DNA from: Beroe forskalii
Taxonomy: Eukaryota; Ctenophora; Nuda; Beroida; Beroidae
NCBI GenBank assembly: GCA_011033025.1
Contig: WFMF01000014.1
Coordinates: 868,001-932,000, forward strand
DNA length: 64,000 nucleotides
Direction: 5' to 3'
The notes below the pieces were generated by a model, which was not told the DNA's origin, did no database searches, and saw nothing but the letters and a program-made list of their open reading frames with translations. Each line of letters begins with the position of its first letter. The first letter of the stretch is position 1. Positions 38,031 through 49,570 of the stretch are shown here, piece by piece. The position numbers and the translations under genes were made by a program.

Positions 38031-39062
38031 TTGATCTGGTATACTCTAAGGCTTTTGACAAAATTGATCATCGGTTTCTACTGGGAAAGCTTCAACAATA
38101 TGGAATTGGTGGGAAAGTCCTACAATGGATTGACTCATTCCTCACAAACTGTATCCAAACTGTCCAAGTGGAAGGTGTTTTATCATCATCCCAGCCTGTG
38201 ATCAGTGGGGTTCCACAAAGAACAGTGTTAGGACATATACTGTTCTTCTTGTAATAAATGAAATTCTTCCTACCATCAAAAACTGCAAAGGACTATGTTC
38301 TGCCGATGACACTAATTTAATATCAAAAGTCCTTGGTAAAGAATATACTGCACGCATACAGGATGATCTGTGTAGAGTGATTAACTGTTCCTCAATCAAT
38401 AACATGGAACTCCATGAAGACAGGTTTCAACTACTCAGCTATCCCCTCAATAGCTCCTACCTCTTAAGACAACTACCATTTTATCCTGAGAATATCCAGT
38501 ACAAAACTCCTAAAGGACATGTCATAGAACTGACAGACACTGCCAGGGACTTAGGGGTTCTTGTTTCAAGTGACAGATCCTGGTCACCGCACATAGAACA
38601 GACTGTACAGGCGGCTCGTAAAATGGCATCTTGTGTCCTCAGTGCATTCAGTGATTATTCCTCTGTACTTTTGTAGTCATGCTGACACCCTACAAATCAA
38701 TGGTTCATTACAGACTGGAATACTACTGTCCTGTTTGGAACCCTACCAAGATCTCAGACATGTCTAATGATGCTTTATTCCCAATATAGCTGGACTGAAA
38801 GACATGAGCTTTTAGGACCATCTAAGGAAGCTGAATATGATGTCACTCCAACAGCAAAGAGAACAATACTGCATCATTCAAGTTTGGAAATGGTCATGTC
38901 CCTACTCCCTTATAATGATGTTGAAATACAGTTCAAGCACTATCCTCGACATGGGATCAAGGCAATCATCGTTATTGCCATCAGAGGAGTGAGAGGATCT
39001 ATATACAAAGAAAAGACATTGGGTATATCAGCATTCAACCTCATCCCCACATCTGCAAGCTA
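38031..39062 (+). pseudogene. CR1-like LINE remnant with frameshifts
   Basis: Translating across frames gives FDKIDHRFLLGKLQQYGIGG, WIDSFLTNCIQTVQVEG, ISGVPQRTVLG, then after a frameshift CSADDTNLISK, then NNMELHEDRFQLL and ARDLGVLVSSDRSWSPHIEQ. These are RT blocks 2-5 and the thumb of a CR1/L2-type element with several stops. The tail is found at 39399-39609, so about 340 bases of other sequence separate them. Confidence 0.7.
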
Positions 39063-39398
39063 CGATGTTTAGTCATTTCTGGTTTGATGAATCATATCCC
39101 AAAGTGAGCTGAACAGGACTTATATAATATGTGTTTTGATTGAGGTCATTGGAATCTTCAATTTTTTCTTTTCTACTTCAGCTGGATGACTTGACGCCAG
39201 GGATTTTAATTAACTTATTACAATAATTGTTAATTCTTGAGTTTATGGATGATAAAATTTATAATCTGACATTTTTGAATTAAAAAGAAATCTTTCTTCA
39301 AGAAATTTTAATGATACTGCAGTTGTTATGAACAGCTGAAGCTTTCTCAGCTATTTATTTACTTTATTTTTATTTTGATAACAACATCATCCCACAGA

Positions 39399-39609
39399 TT
39401 AACACCAAGGCCCAGCTCTCTATTCGTGAAAATTATAGTTCATTTGGTGTTAGAGCAGCTCAGCTTTTGAAAATCTTGCCATCTGACTTCTCACCACAGA
39501 GTTCATTTGAAAGCTTCAAGATTGGTTTGGGCAGGTTCCTTGGACAGTTCCAGGACTCACCTCCTGCTCTGGGGTACACTGCTTTGAACAACAACTCATT
39601 GCTGAGCTG
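39399..39609 (+). pseudogene. C-terminal end of the same LINE type
   Basis: An open stretch without a start reads INTKAQLSIRENYSSFGVRA, LLKILPSDF, SFESFKIGLGRFLGQF and ends NNNSLLS-stop. This matches the usual C-terminus of CR1-like pol proteins (RLWN-LP--i-s--sF k-LK-fL). It is probably the end of the element at 38031-39062. A family A fragment (AAAAAGAAATCTTTCTTCAA) lies between them at 39283-39302. Confidence 0.6.
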
Positions 39610-39859
39610 AAGGAGACGTGAACAATGCAGATGTCCTGAGCATGCCCAGTCAAACTTGCCAAATATGTATACTTTTATCATATCAGTTTTGAAAATGACC
39701 ACCAATGTCAGTGCTTTTTTTTCAAAATTTCTATTTTCTAAGGATCATATCAACTTACTGCTCCTTGGTTGTCGAGAATTTGTTTCTCAAAATCTTAGGG
39801 GGGATTTGGGCTATGGATTAAAAAGAAAAGGCTCCTGTTCTGTACTTAATTAAGTGCTA

Positions 39860-40320
39860 GATGTATAACTATTCACCTGTATGTCTGAATTTGACTAATT
39901 TTGAATCAAACATCTATACTCAAATTTCATATATTCCCATCATGAAATTCCATTTCTTGATGATAACACAGCCAATCAACAAAAAGTGTCTAATTTGACA
40001 AAGTTCATAAGTGATTTGAAGTATAAACATTCAATAAAAACGTATTGCTGAAATATACGGTAACACAAAATGATGCAAAATGTGGCCAATTCAACAAAAT
40101 GGTGCAAAACCTACAACGAAGTGAGACCAAAAACTTAATGGAGCACACGTTGATGAAATGGCATATGTAATTATGTCATTGTGTGTCCTTGGTGATTGCT
40201 CGCAGTAGGACCACATGTTGTGTCACCATACTGAGTCAACAGCAAGGACTGCAGAGGAGGGAAATTAAGCACCTGCCTATGGGAACAAAAGAGTAAACAG
40301 ACAAATAATAATTGCTTATT
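39860..40320. repeat. Family B dispersed repeat
   Basis: GTATAAACATTCAATAAAA, CCAATTCAACAAAATGG, CAAAACCTACAACGAA and GGGAAATTAAGCACCTGC occur in the same order inside the insertion at 58243-59208. The last block also occurs at 57178-57245 and, inverted, at 45722-45800. The class is unknown. Confidence 0.55.
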
Positions 40321-40652
40321 GCATTGTTTCTTATTATTAGACATTCACTCGCCACTGTTGCCAATGGGTATGCATTGCATTACTCTATTACTCTAACCAG
40401 AGCCCTCTTTTGCGCGCGGCGCGCACTGTTGCTTCACTCCTCCGCCTTCCCGGTCCCCTAACCAGGGGCGCCGCGCACTCCGTGCGCGAAACCAGGGCCA
40501 AGGGCGCTGGTTAGGGCAATCCTCCGCCGCGTACACATCGTTTTCCTAATATGCAACACAACCCTCCAAACTTCCGAGTGCTGCGGCGCTGCGCGCTGGG
40601 ACCGGGATGCTTGGAGAAATCCATCAAGGCACCAATGCAATGGGGTTTTGGG

Positions 40653-41029
40653 GTCTGCATAGACTTAGGTTGATCGAAAATCAGGTTTAATGTAAAAACT
40701 CACAAATGTTGCTACGAATAATATTTTTTCATGAATTGTTTCGCATCAGATAGAAAACAAAATTCCTCAGAAACGAATGGAGCCAGATATTTGATTTAGG
40801 CCTCCATAACTTTTTGGCCCATTTTGGCCAAAAATTTGGCAAAAATATGCATAAAATGGGCTCAAAATTTTTTAGAGGTCTAAATCAAAAATCTGGCTTC
40901 ATTTGTTTCTGAGGAATTTGGTTTTCTGACGGATGCATAAAGAATTATGAAGAAAAAATATTTGTAGCGACATTTGTGTGTTTTTTATACATTAAACCTG
41001 ATTTTTGATCAACCTAAGTCTATGCAGAC
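40653..41029. mobile_element. Foldback element, ~377 bp hairpin
   Basis: The left arm begins GTCTGCATAGACTTAGGTTG, and the right arm ends with the complement of the same text. The arms match with scattered differences almost to the centre (about 40841, TTTTGGCCAAAA region). Both sides are GC-rich sequence unlike the surroundings: 40395-40520, itself containing CCTAACCAGGGGCGCC against GGGCGCTGGTTAGG, and 41035-41220. Confidence 0.75.
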
Positions 41030-41034
41030 GCCTT

Positions 41035-41220
41035 ACTCTTGTGTGGCGTTGCCTGACCCACAGTGGCTGCGCCGTAAGTGAAGACCGTGGATCGCGCCTT
41101 CCGTCGCAATACAAAAGAAGACCTTTTTCTCTCTGCGCGCGCCCTCGCGCTGTGGAGAAAAGGGTCTTCTTTGTATTACACCGCGTGCGACGGGCATGCA
41201 ATCAATGCTTTTGCTAATGC
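41035..41220. repeat. GC-rich block with a short hairpin
   Basis: GCAATACAAAAGAAGACCTT is mirrored by AAGGGTCTTCTTTGTATTAC about 45 bases on, around CGCGCGCCCTCGCGC. No gene is visible. It may be part of one composite element with the foldback at 40653-41029. Confidence 0.45.
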
Positions 41221-41614
41221 TATACTGATACGCATACGCGTATGTCACTTTTAGTTCAGGTATTTTTGATAACTCTAAGGAGCATAGTAAAGATGTAGTG
41301 ACACTGATCACTTCAGCAGTACCAGGCAGGTTCCACTTTTAGCACAGTAGATGTACAATGCTCTTGAGTTAAAGTATACTAGATCATAGATAGTAGGTAC
41401 TTTCAGTTTTGCAATAAGTCCAATTCCATTTGATCATTCTGTTTTGTGGGTGACTGCTAGATTGCGATTTAGCTCTTGGCAGTCTTGAACTTCCGACACC
41501 ACCAGCTGGCCGGTTAAGAAGGCTTCAGCCGGCGGAGAAGCTGAAGCAAAGGAGGTTTGACTTGGAGAAGGAAGGAAGGAGTGTTGAGTAAGGGGTAGTG
41601 AGGTAGCCAGTAAG

Positions 41615-41750
41615 CTCACCGGCTTGCCGGTTGGCTCACCGGCTTGGACCGGCTAACTGGCTAGCCAGCCGGCAGCTGACCGGCTAACTGGCTTACTGGC
41701 TAGCCAGCGGCTAGCCGACCGGCTGACTGACTAGCCGGCCGGTTAGTCAC
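41615..41750. repeat. Degenerate CCGGCTAACTGGCTAGCC array
   Basis: Short palindromic words CCGG, GGCTAGCC and GCCGGC recur in irregular units such as ACCGGCTAACTGG and CTAGCCAGCCGGC. It sits just outside the left end of the giant inverted repeat. It is non-coding, strongly self-complementary DNA. Confidence 0.65.
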
Positions 41751-42110
41751 CACCCGGGTTTGGGCCTTTGGGATGACTGGGAAAAAGAACGTAGCCTGCG
41801 TAGTCTGATGTACTGGTGTCAGGGACACGTAGCCTGATGTACTGGTGTCAGAGATACGTAGTGTGATGTGCTGGCGTCAGTCACTGGTGCCATAGACACG
41901 TTGTCTCAAGTGATGTCAAGGAAAAGTAAAATCACGAAACACCAATGTTTTCCATGGCCTTGTAAAGATACAATCTCAGCCAAATTCGGGAATATCATTT
42001 AAAACTTCTACGAGTGCAGCTAAGGATAGAAGGGTGTTATCATGGTATCGGTAAAGTATGCAGCAATTAACTGGGGAATGAGAGATAAGGTATAGCGGTT
42101 ATTCGGTGAA

Positions 42111-42275
42111 TTATGGGCAGACATGCGGTGAATTATGGGTAAACATACGGTGAATGATGGGCAGACATAGGCCAATGATGGGCAGACATTGGCCAATGAT
42201 GGGCAGACTTAAGCCAATGATGGGCAGACATACGCCAATGATAGGCAGACATACGCCAATGATGGGCAGACATAG
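42111..42275. repeat. 21-bp tandem repeat in MRPL17 intron, left copy
   Basis: About eight units of GGCAGACATACGCCAATGAT-type sequence follow the donor of exon 7. On the minus strand they translate to repeated CLPIIG, and the frame of exon 7 reads straight through them to a stop at 42111. A shorter, more degenerate version lies at 61660-61760 in the right arm. Confidence 0.75.
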
Positions 42276-44032
42276 GGTGGACATGTACCTGGTAACTTGC
42301 AGGTTCCGCTGCTGCTCCGTCTGATACCGGGCAGCATGCAGGTCTACCTCCCGCTGGATACGCTCAGCCTGCCATTGCAACGTCTCTCCCTCGATATCAA
42401 GCTGTGTGTTCAGCTCCTGGGGGAACTCTATCAGCAAGGAGATCCAGCTTACTTAATGTTTATATCAGCAAGGATATCCAGCCTATTCCATGTTGAATTG
42501 TTGATGCTTACTTTTTCAATTAATCTCGATTTGAAATTTCAAAATATCATACTATGAAAGTATGAAGAAGTAGGATGTTAAAGGTCATCATAAAAAGAAC
42601 TGATAATGAAATGTGAGTACCCGTAGTGCCTGGACGTGTCTCGCTTCTTGTAGCAAACTCAGCATTTCCATGGATGTAGAAAGTGCTGCACTTTTACTGA
42701 CACCTAACTTCTCTGTCATGAGTTGACTCTGTTTCTCCAGAATCTGAAAATCAAACATAATAAATAGGATAATAAATTTACTTGTATGATAGAGTCCATA
42801 TCGGAAAACTGAAGAGATACACTGGCTAAGATTCGTGACCAGAAAAGACTTACTGAACTTGTAGCACAGACGACAAGTGACTCTACCTCTGGGTAAGTGA
42901 GAGGTCGTCTGAACTGGAAGCACTCTTCAGGAACAGGAAGGGAAGGAAGGCCGTTATTAGCGAACTCTGTGACAACCCTCAGCTTCTTCTTACCAGTGAT
43001 TGGTGCATTGAATTGATCCCACCCATTGAACACGTTTACTGCCAGGTACTAGGTAGTTGTCAAGTTACGATCCTAAACTCCTAAAGTAGAGAGATAAATT
43101 CCCAATATTCCATGGTTGGGAATTCTAGGCATGCATTCCCGTGTATTCCCACTTAAATGTCAGACTTACCAGTAAATCCGAGAAAGTGGGTATTTATGAG
43201 TTCACCATCTACATATTCCAACTGTGGAACGATTTCGTTGTACAGCTTGTCTATGTGGTACTCCCTCTGAAAGGCAAAAAATCATTGATTACAAGGAAGT
43301 AAAATATAAATAGGTAGATCATGATTTAACTTCTTGTATATTTTTGTTTTATTTGAATTTTTGTTTTATTTGAACAGCTCTTCAAAGTAACCTTGTTGAA
43401 ATAACGGACAAAGAATATGTCTTCTAGTTCCTCTCTGGCTTCCTCAACTTCCGAACCAAGAAATGCCAGCTCCAGTACCTGTGACAGTTGATAATAAGCA
43501 CCCATGTTATGAGATATCATTAGCCTTTCTTGGATTATTAGATTTCAGTGAGTGATGAGTCTATAGCTTTGCACTCGGTGGCTTAGTCCAGCTAACTTAG
43601 ACATAGTAGGGGTCTTTCATAAATTACGTTTGCCAATCAGGGGGTAGGGGTTTTCAAATGTGTAACGGGTGTAAACTTGCGAACATAAGAGAGAGGGGGT
43701 TTGGGACAATGTAACATTACTCATATGAGCAACAAAAATACAAATTTTTGTGGTATTTTTGGTGTTATTGAGACACCTGGGATATCATAACATAATTATT
43801 GCTTTCGAATTTGTAAAAAAAGAGTAAACTTAAGGGGGGGGGGGTTCTAAAAAGTAGGGGAAATGTGAATTTAATTTATTGAATGCCTCTCATCTTCCTA
43901 TGCTGGGTGGTGCAGGTGATACAATTAACAAACTCATGAGTCATGGATCAAATGTTTTCGAAAATCAATCTTGGGTTATGCCTTGTGTGATACCAAACTC
44001 CCATGCTCGATATTTTCTCATAAACAGAGTAA

Positions 44033-45243
44033 GGGATCGTTCACATATTACGTAATCAGCCGAGGGGGGGAGGGGGTTTCCAAATGATTACGTTTGATTA
44101 CGAGGGGGGGAGGGGGGTTTGGCCAATGATTACGTAATCAAAATATCTAAATTTTCATGAAAATTTCAAGGATTTTTATGAAAATTTCACGAATTTTCAT
44201 GAAAATTTCAAGAATTTTCATAAAAATTTCACGAATTTTCATGAAAATTTCAAGAATTTTCATGAAAATTTCAAGAATTTTTTATGAAAATTTAAAAGAT
44301 ATCCGAATTTTTATTACCAAAAATTAACCATTTGCAGAAAAAATTGTCAAAATTTCATAATTATGATTAAAACATGATCTACTCTAACTCAATATGGTTC
44401 AGAATGTATAGTTCCTTTAGTGCTGCCCGTAGAGGACTTATAGGAGGGATGTACTCCATTCGTTGAACTCTTCCAAACCACTTCAGTGCCTCTTTGTATA
44501 TAAGGTTTGCTGCTCTGTGCTTGATCAGAGGTTCGGAGGCCTTTCTTTCCCTAGAGCTCTAGAGTTGATGCCAGAGCAGGTCTTGGCGTACATCCGCAGC
44601 TCCATTATCCAGGAATCAATCTTTTTGATGAAGGTGTAGGAAGCTGCAGTTGTCTGTGAAGTTGCCGGACTCTGATCTGGCACTTAGGGGCTAGGCCTAG
44701 GGCTGCTCTGGATCTTGGGTTCTGTCGGCTTTGGTGGCAGATGACAGGACACGGATACTGAACTTTAGTTCCATCGGTTTTGAAGGAGGTTGAGGTGGGA
44801 CCAAGATGTTGACTTCTGGCTCTTTAGTGGAACTGGGGGCCTCATGTGTAGAGGAGGAGGAGGATGATCTGTTGGAGGTAAAGGAGGATGATGAGCAGAT
44901 GAGGATGCGTTGGAGGAAGAGAAAGAGGAGGAGGTGTCCATCTCATTGTTAGAGGAGTTGTCGTAGGCGAGATTTCCATAGAAAAACTAAATGAAGCTTT
45001 GAATGTCATCTTCAAGTCGATGATTGAATTGAAACACACGATACTGTTCTAATTTTTTGTCATTTAATATAGTTTTTTGGTGACGTCAAAAAAACTGAAG
45101 GAGGGGGGGGGGGGTTGGGCCATGATTACGTAATATTTTCCGAAAAAGAGGGGGGGTTTGGCCATGATTACGTTTGATTACGGAGGGGGGGGGGGGGGGT
45201 AAAAAATGCCCAAAAATTGATTACGTAATATGTGAACGATCCC
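44033..45243. mobile_element. Harbinger-like element with TAA target duplication
   Basis: The ends are GGGATCGTTCACATATTACG and its complement, flanked by TAA (44030-44032 and 45244-45246). The right arm has the empty site (CAGAGTAACCATG as read on its complement, near 57716), so insertion boundaries are exact. Inside, G-rich subterminal runs repeat GATTACGTAATC, a TGAAAATTTCA array fills 44150-44300, and 44400-45000 is coding-like on the minus strand (ESWIMELRMYAKTCSGI, then Ser/Pro-rich text) with stops. The latter may be a decayed accessory protein. No DDE transposase is seen. Confidence 0.85.
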
Positions 45244-45721
45244 TAACCATGTAAATCACAATGTAGTTTGTAGGTTCATGAACTATATGTTTGTAACAAA
45301 ATAATAAGTATTTTAATGAGCCTATAGGAAGCCTAAAAATTTTGGATATTGTTAGTATTAGGAGAAATCAGAGTATTTTTTAATATATGAAAAAATTTAA
45401 GTTCCTCATATAAGTCAGAGAATCTTACTCATAATCCCAAATCAATTTCCTACCCGATTCCCCAGTATGGTGATCCATTTAGCTCTGTAAGCAGTTGTCT
45501 CAATCCTGCTTCTATCAATCAACTGGCAAAGCCATCTTGCATTTTCCTGATTCCTTTTATCCAATGTTCTGCAATCCTGTGAAAATTGGTATAATTCAAG
45601 GTAGAGATAGCTTTCAAAATAGAACCAATTATAAAATATTTTGTCATAGGGAATGCTTCGGCTGGCACATAAATTATTACTGCTAATTAGATCAAAGACA
45701 AAGCCAGAGGGTATACACCCT

Positions 45722-45800
45722 GAACAAGAATTACGCCTGCCGGCGCATTTCTTGTGCTCGTTGTTACCGTATGCAGGCGCTTAATTTCCTGTTCCCCGGG
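45722..45800 (-). repeat. Family B terminal block in left arm
   Basis: GAACAAGAATTACGCCTGCC to GGCGCTTAATTTCCTGTTCC is the complement of 57178-57240 and of the end of the 58243-59208 insertion. It contains CGCCTGC/GCAGGCG inverted words at both ends. Confidence 0.5.
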
Positions 45801-46251
45801 TCTGGTATAAAAACATGCCGTCATTTGATCGTCGACCATTGTCCGTCTCATTTACTGACATGATGAGTTGATGATAAAAAACTGCTATCAAGTGTCACAT
45901 CATAAAACCAAAGTATCATTGAATCAATTTTATAAATATTTCGTTCATAAGTATAGATTGAAAACAATTATTGTGCTCGTTTTCTCTAACATGAACATCA
46001 GCGAGCACTTAAATTTCATGAAGCAGTAAAGTTCGTACTTCGTAAGTGATCACAAGTCGCACGTGCATTTTAGTGCGCGCGCAACACCTGCCATGTTCTG
46101 TTTGCTGCCAACACCTGCCATGTTCTGTTTCCCGTTTCCGCGCGTACCCATTCATTCTTGGTTGTTTCCTTTTGAGTTTTGTGTGACATCTCGTGCTCAC
46201 ATCAAGCGTTGCGCATTATCAAGCGTTTTCATTTATGACAATAATTATATA

Positions 46252-46465
46252 TAATTTTTATTTTAAAGGGAGCTCCGACTGTGATAGCTGAGCATTTGAG
46301 CAATATAAACTCAAACTGCAGAAACTTGCAAGGGCAGAAAATAATGCGATTTCGTATATATACGAAATCGCATTATTTTCTGCCCTTGCAAGTTTCTGCA
46401 GTTTGAGTTTATATTGCTCAAATGCTCAGCTATCACAGTCGGAGCTCCCTTTAAAATAAAAATTA
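46252..46465. repeat. Perfect 214-bp palindrome
   Basis: From the centre CGTATATATACG (46353-46364) both sides are exactly complementary outward: GATTTCG, TAATGC, TTTTCTGCCC and so on to AAAGGGAGCTCC and TTATTTTTAATT. I saw no mismatch and no spacer. The partner in the right arm (56547-56705) kept the centre and one side but has lost much of the other. Confidence 0.88.
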
Positions 46466-46734
46466 AAAACTCGATCGAGGATTTCTCACGGTGACTATTG
46501 ATATTCAACCAAATACAATGTATTTCCTGGGCGTCAAAATTTTTGATTTTATGATCAACCTTGCCAACTTGAAGATGAAGAGAAGGATTACTAACCAAGA
46601 TTGAAGATTCGGATATTGTAAATTCATCAGGTACCGGGACTAAATTTCATCTCTTACTTTCCTCAGCACAATTGCTAAGGTCAATCATCATTGATCGAAC
46701 TCAAATTGCTATTTGTCAATTGTCCCCTGTTTAA

Positions 46735-49096
46735 TGATAACTGTACCAAGAAAAGTTGCTTCAAGGCAACGTTTTGTAACCCATCGTAGATTGGCAACCA
46801 ACCAAAAATGTGGATATCTATTCAGGTTTAATGTGGCGAATCATATCAACAATAGATTGATCTCAGCAATGAAGGAAAATTTTATTGTGGAACATTCATG
46901 AAATCCATTATGTATCTCTTTAAAGTTGCAAAATTTTCAGATATTTTCAAAAATTTGAATTTTCTTCGTAAATTGTCGATTTATATCAAAGTAAAGCAAG
47001 AGAGCCTACCAAACTTCTTGATCATGTCAATAGGTCTATTCTCGAGCTATGTCAGGAGTTTTGGGCACTAAGAACAACAATATTTATTGTTGCATGCCAT
47101 TTTCTACCATACACAAAAGTTGCTTCTAAGCAACTTTTTAGTTCCTCCATTATGCTGTAATTTTGTTATTCGATCAATATAGCCAAAATCTCGAATCGAT
47201 TTGTGAAGTTGTTGCATGTATCATGAATGTTCAGAAAATCAAAAGTTACTGGCTGCCTAACTCGGTAAAGTGATTTCCAGTGTCAGAGGATATTTTTTGA
47301 CCTAAGAAGAATGGGAATTCGATAATATTTTGTGATTGTATCTATTCAGATTCAAAACTTTGTGCCCATAAGTTATCTCCATCAATAATTAGCAAGTTCA
47401 AAAACTAACTGTCCATTTCTAGCTACCTGGAATGAGTAGTACTGGGTTTGAGAGCAAAAGAAAAAGTTGCTTCAAAGCAACTTTTTCGGATTTTGTCTTA
47501 GATTCGTCAGAACCATCATTAGGTACGACTGTAGTCATGCCTAAGTCACTATTGGAAGTAATTGAGACGAAACAAGATTATTTTAGACCCATTCCCGACC
47601 ACATTTCCTTTTAAACATGTTGTTTTGATCAGATTTCTTGAGCTTCGTATTTTTTTCAATGAATGTTCCAAAATTCCCTCAGAATACTTAGTTATGGCTG
47701 GAAATGTTACAATATAAACTATTCTAATGTACTAAATGGAGAAAACAATATCCCACCGTAAATGGCACAATTTTCTTTGCTTAACTTTCAATTTACAGGA
47801 AAAAGTTGCTCCTAAGCAACTTTTTGGTGTCATTCCAGCATAACCAATTTCAATGCATGTAAATTTCTTTTATAATCAAACATAATTGTGCCACTACTCT
47901 GGTAAATACTGCTGAAGGTGTACAATATCATCTAAGTGTCCATTAACTGTTCTATGCATTTTTTGATCCCACTAAAATCTGGCTTAATCGAAATTAATTC
48001 CATGATGCAGCAGTGAAAATATTGAAACTGAAACCCTTTATATGTTATAGTAATTGAAATTAGCACAGTTTTTATCAGTTTAGAAAATTTTGCATGCCAT
48101 ATCAATGGTTTATGAACCAAACATCATGCTTGGCTAGAAATTGATAGAAAAAGTTGCTTTAGGGCAACTTTTTGAACAAAATACTGCTTTTTTGGCCTCT
48201 GAATTGAAGTAATTGTAAGGAAACATGGCAGATTCTGCTGAAATAATTGTTGCCAGTCGATAGAAATTGCAATTTAAGGTTTATTGATGTTCAATAAATT
48301 GTTTTGTATGAATAACCAAAAAATTACCCCTACTGGAATAAAAATTATTATTTTTTCATGTTTCTCTAGTCAAAAACTCATGATTTGCCCCATTTATCCA
48401 ACCATTTATCGCAGTGATGTAGAAAAGTCGCTCAAGTTGTTATCAGAATGCATAATTTGATTGAATTTCTGAATTTATATTGCTCAATTGTCATATCAAT
48501 GAAAAAGTTGCTTTGGAGCAACTTTTTGATATTTATCAAAAAAGCAGTGTAGCTTAGAAATTCAACAACTGAACTCCCTTTCCTTATAGATTCTGGTTCT
48601 TTGTATGCTCAAAATTGGCCGTAGACATTTCTATAGGCTCCTTGAATCCCAAAACCAAATTATAGGCCACTAAAATAGCCCCTTTTTTAAAATTACATTT
48701 ATTTTCTAGTTCAAAAACCCAAAAAATAATCAATTGATGTCTAGAGCCAGGATAGTTTGCCTTAAAATAGAGCCAAAAGTTTTACAAAATGATAGGCACA
48801 AACATTTTGGGCCACAATAAAGCAACAGATTCAAGTTAACCACATTAATAACCTTCATTTTTCCATGATTTTCGGTAAACTATGCTGAAAATGACGAACC
48901 ATTACTGGAAAACCAAGCATGCATGGCTTAAACCATTTATTTTTCCAGTTTCAATAATTTTTGGACTTGATATAGTAATAGACAAACAGAAATTTGATGT
49001 TTCCTTCTTGACAACATCTTAGTTCAATCAAAAAATTTCCTAAGAGCAACTTTTCATGCAAAAAGTTGCTTCTAAGCAACTTTTGTACAGTTATCA
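46735..49096. mobile_element. TTAA-target element with hairpin-bearing ~350-bp units
   Basis: It starts TGATAACTGTACCAAGAAAA and ends TTTTGTACAGTTATCA, flanked by TTAA (46731-46734 and 49097-49100). The right arm has one TTAA at the matching place (56278-56281) and no insert. TTAA duplication fits piggyBac or Kolobok superfamilies. Inside, a hairpin AAAAAGTTGC-loop-GCAACTTTTT recurs near 46753, 47113, 47463, 47802, 48151, 48503 and 49059, mostly 340-363 bases apart. The text between is AT-rich and only loosely similar. The first and last hairpins are part of the terminal repeats. No transposase ORF exists, so it is non-autonomous. Confidence 0.85.
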
Positions 49097-49359
49097 TTAA
49101 AAGAAAAATGTTGATTTGATTGAAACCCAATCAATATTTGATGGAGATTTCCAAGAAAATCGCTAGAAATTCATGCACCTCTTGTCCTTGACAAGTTTGG
49201 TAAAATTGAATAAAGATGAAGTTTTTGATAAAGAATCAATTTCCAAGTTTCAACATTAGGATGGACAGAGCATTGAACTGGAATACCTGTAAGCTAGCTG
49301 CAGTGAACACTGTACAGGATGCCACTACACCAAGCTATATTGGCGCGAGTGATATTATA

Positions 49360-49570
49360 AAGGAGCAGTTGTTGAATGCATGAAAATGGAGCATACATAC
49401 ATACATACATACACATTACATACCAAATTTTATCGCACCACCTGTTTCAGATTTAACAGTACGCATAAAGGTAGTATACACACAGCCCCCAAAAACACGA
49501 TCTCTGCTAACCTTTTCTCAATGCTTTTTTGTAAAACAAAAACGTGATTGGGAACAGGAAAAAATTCTTG
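49360..49570 (+). repeat. Family C repeat, left-arm copy
   Basis: TATAAAGGAGCAGTTGTTGA, a CATA microsatellite, GTACGCATAAAGGTAGTATA and TTTTTTGTAAAACAAAAACG lie in this order. It is the mirror of 55800-56035 in the other arm and a relative of 2410-2600. Confidence 0.65.

Noticed and set aside
46009..46254. Overlapping ORFs with repeated CCATGTTCTG
   Set aside because: They lie on a short repeat in both arms, on opposite strands, without splice or domain support.
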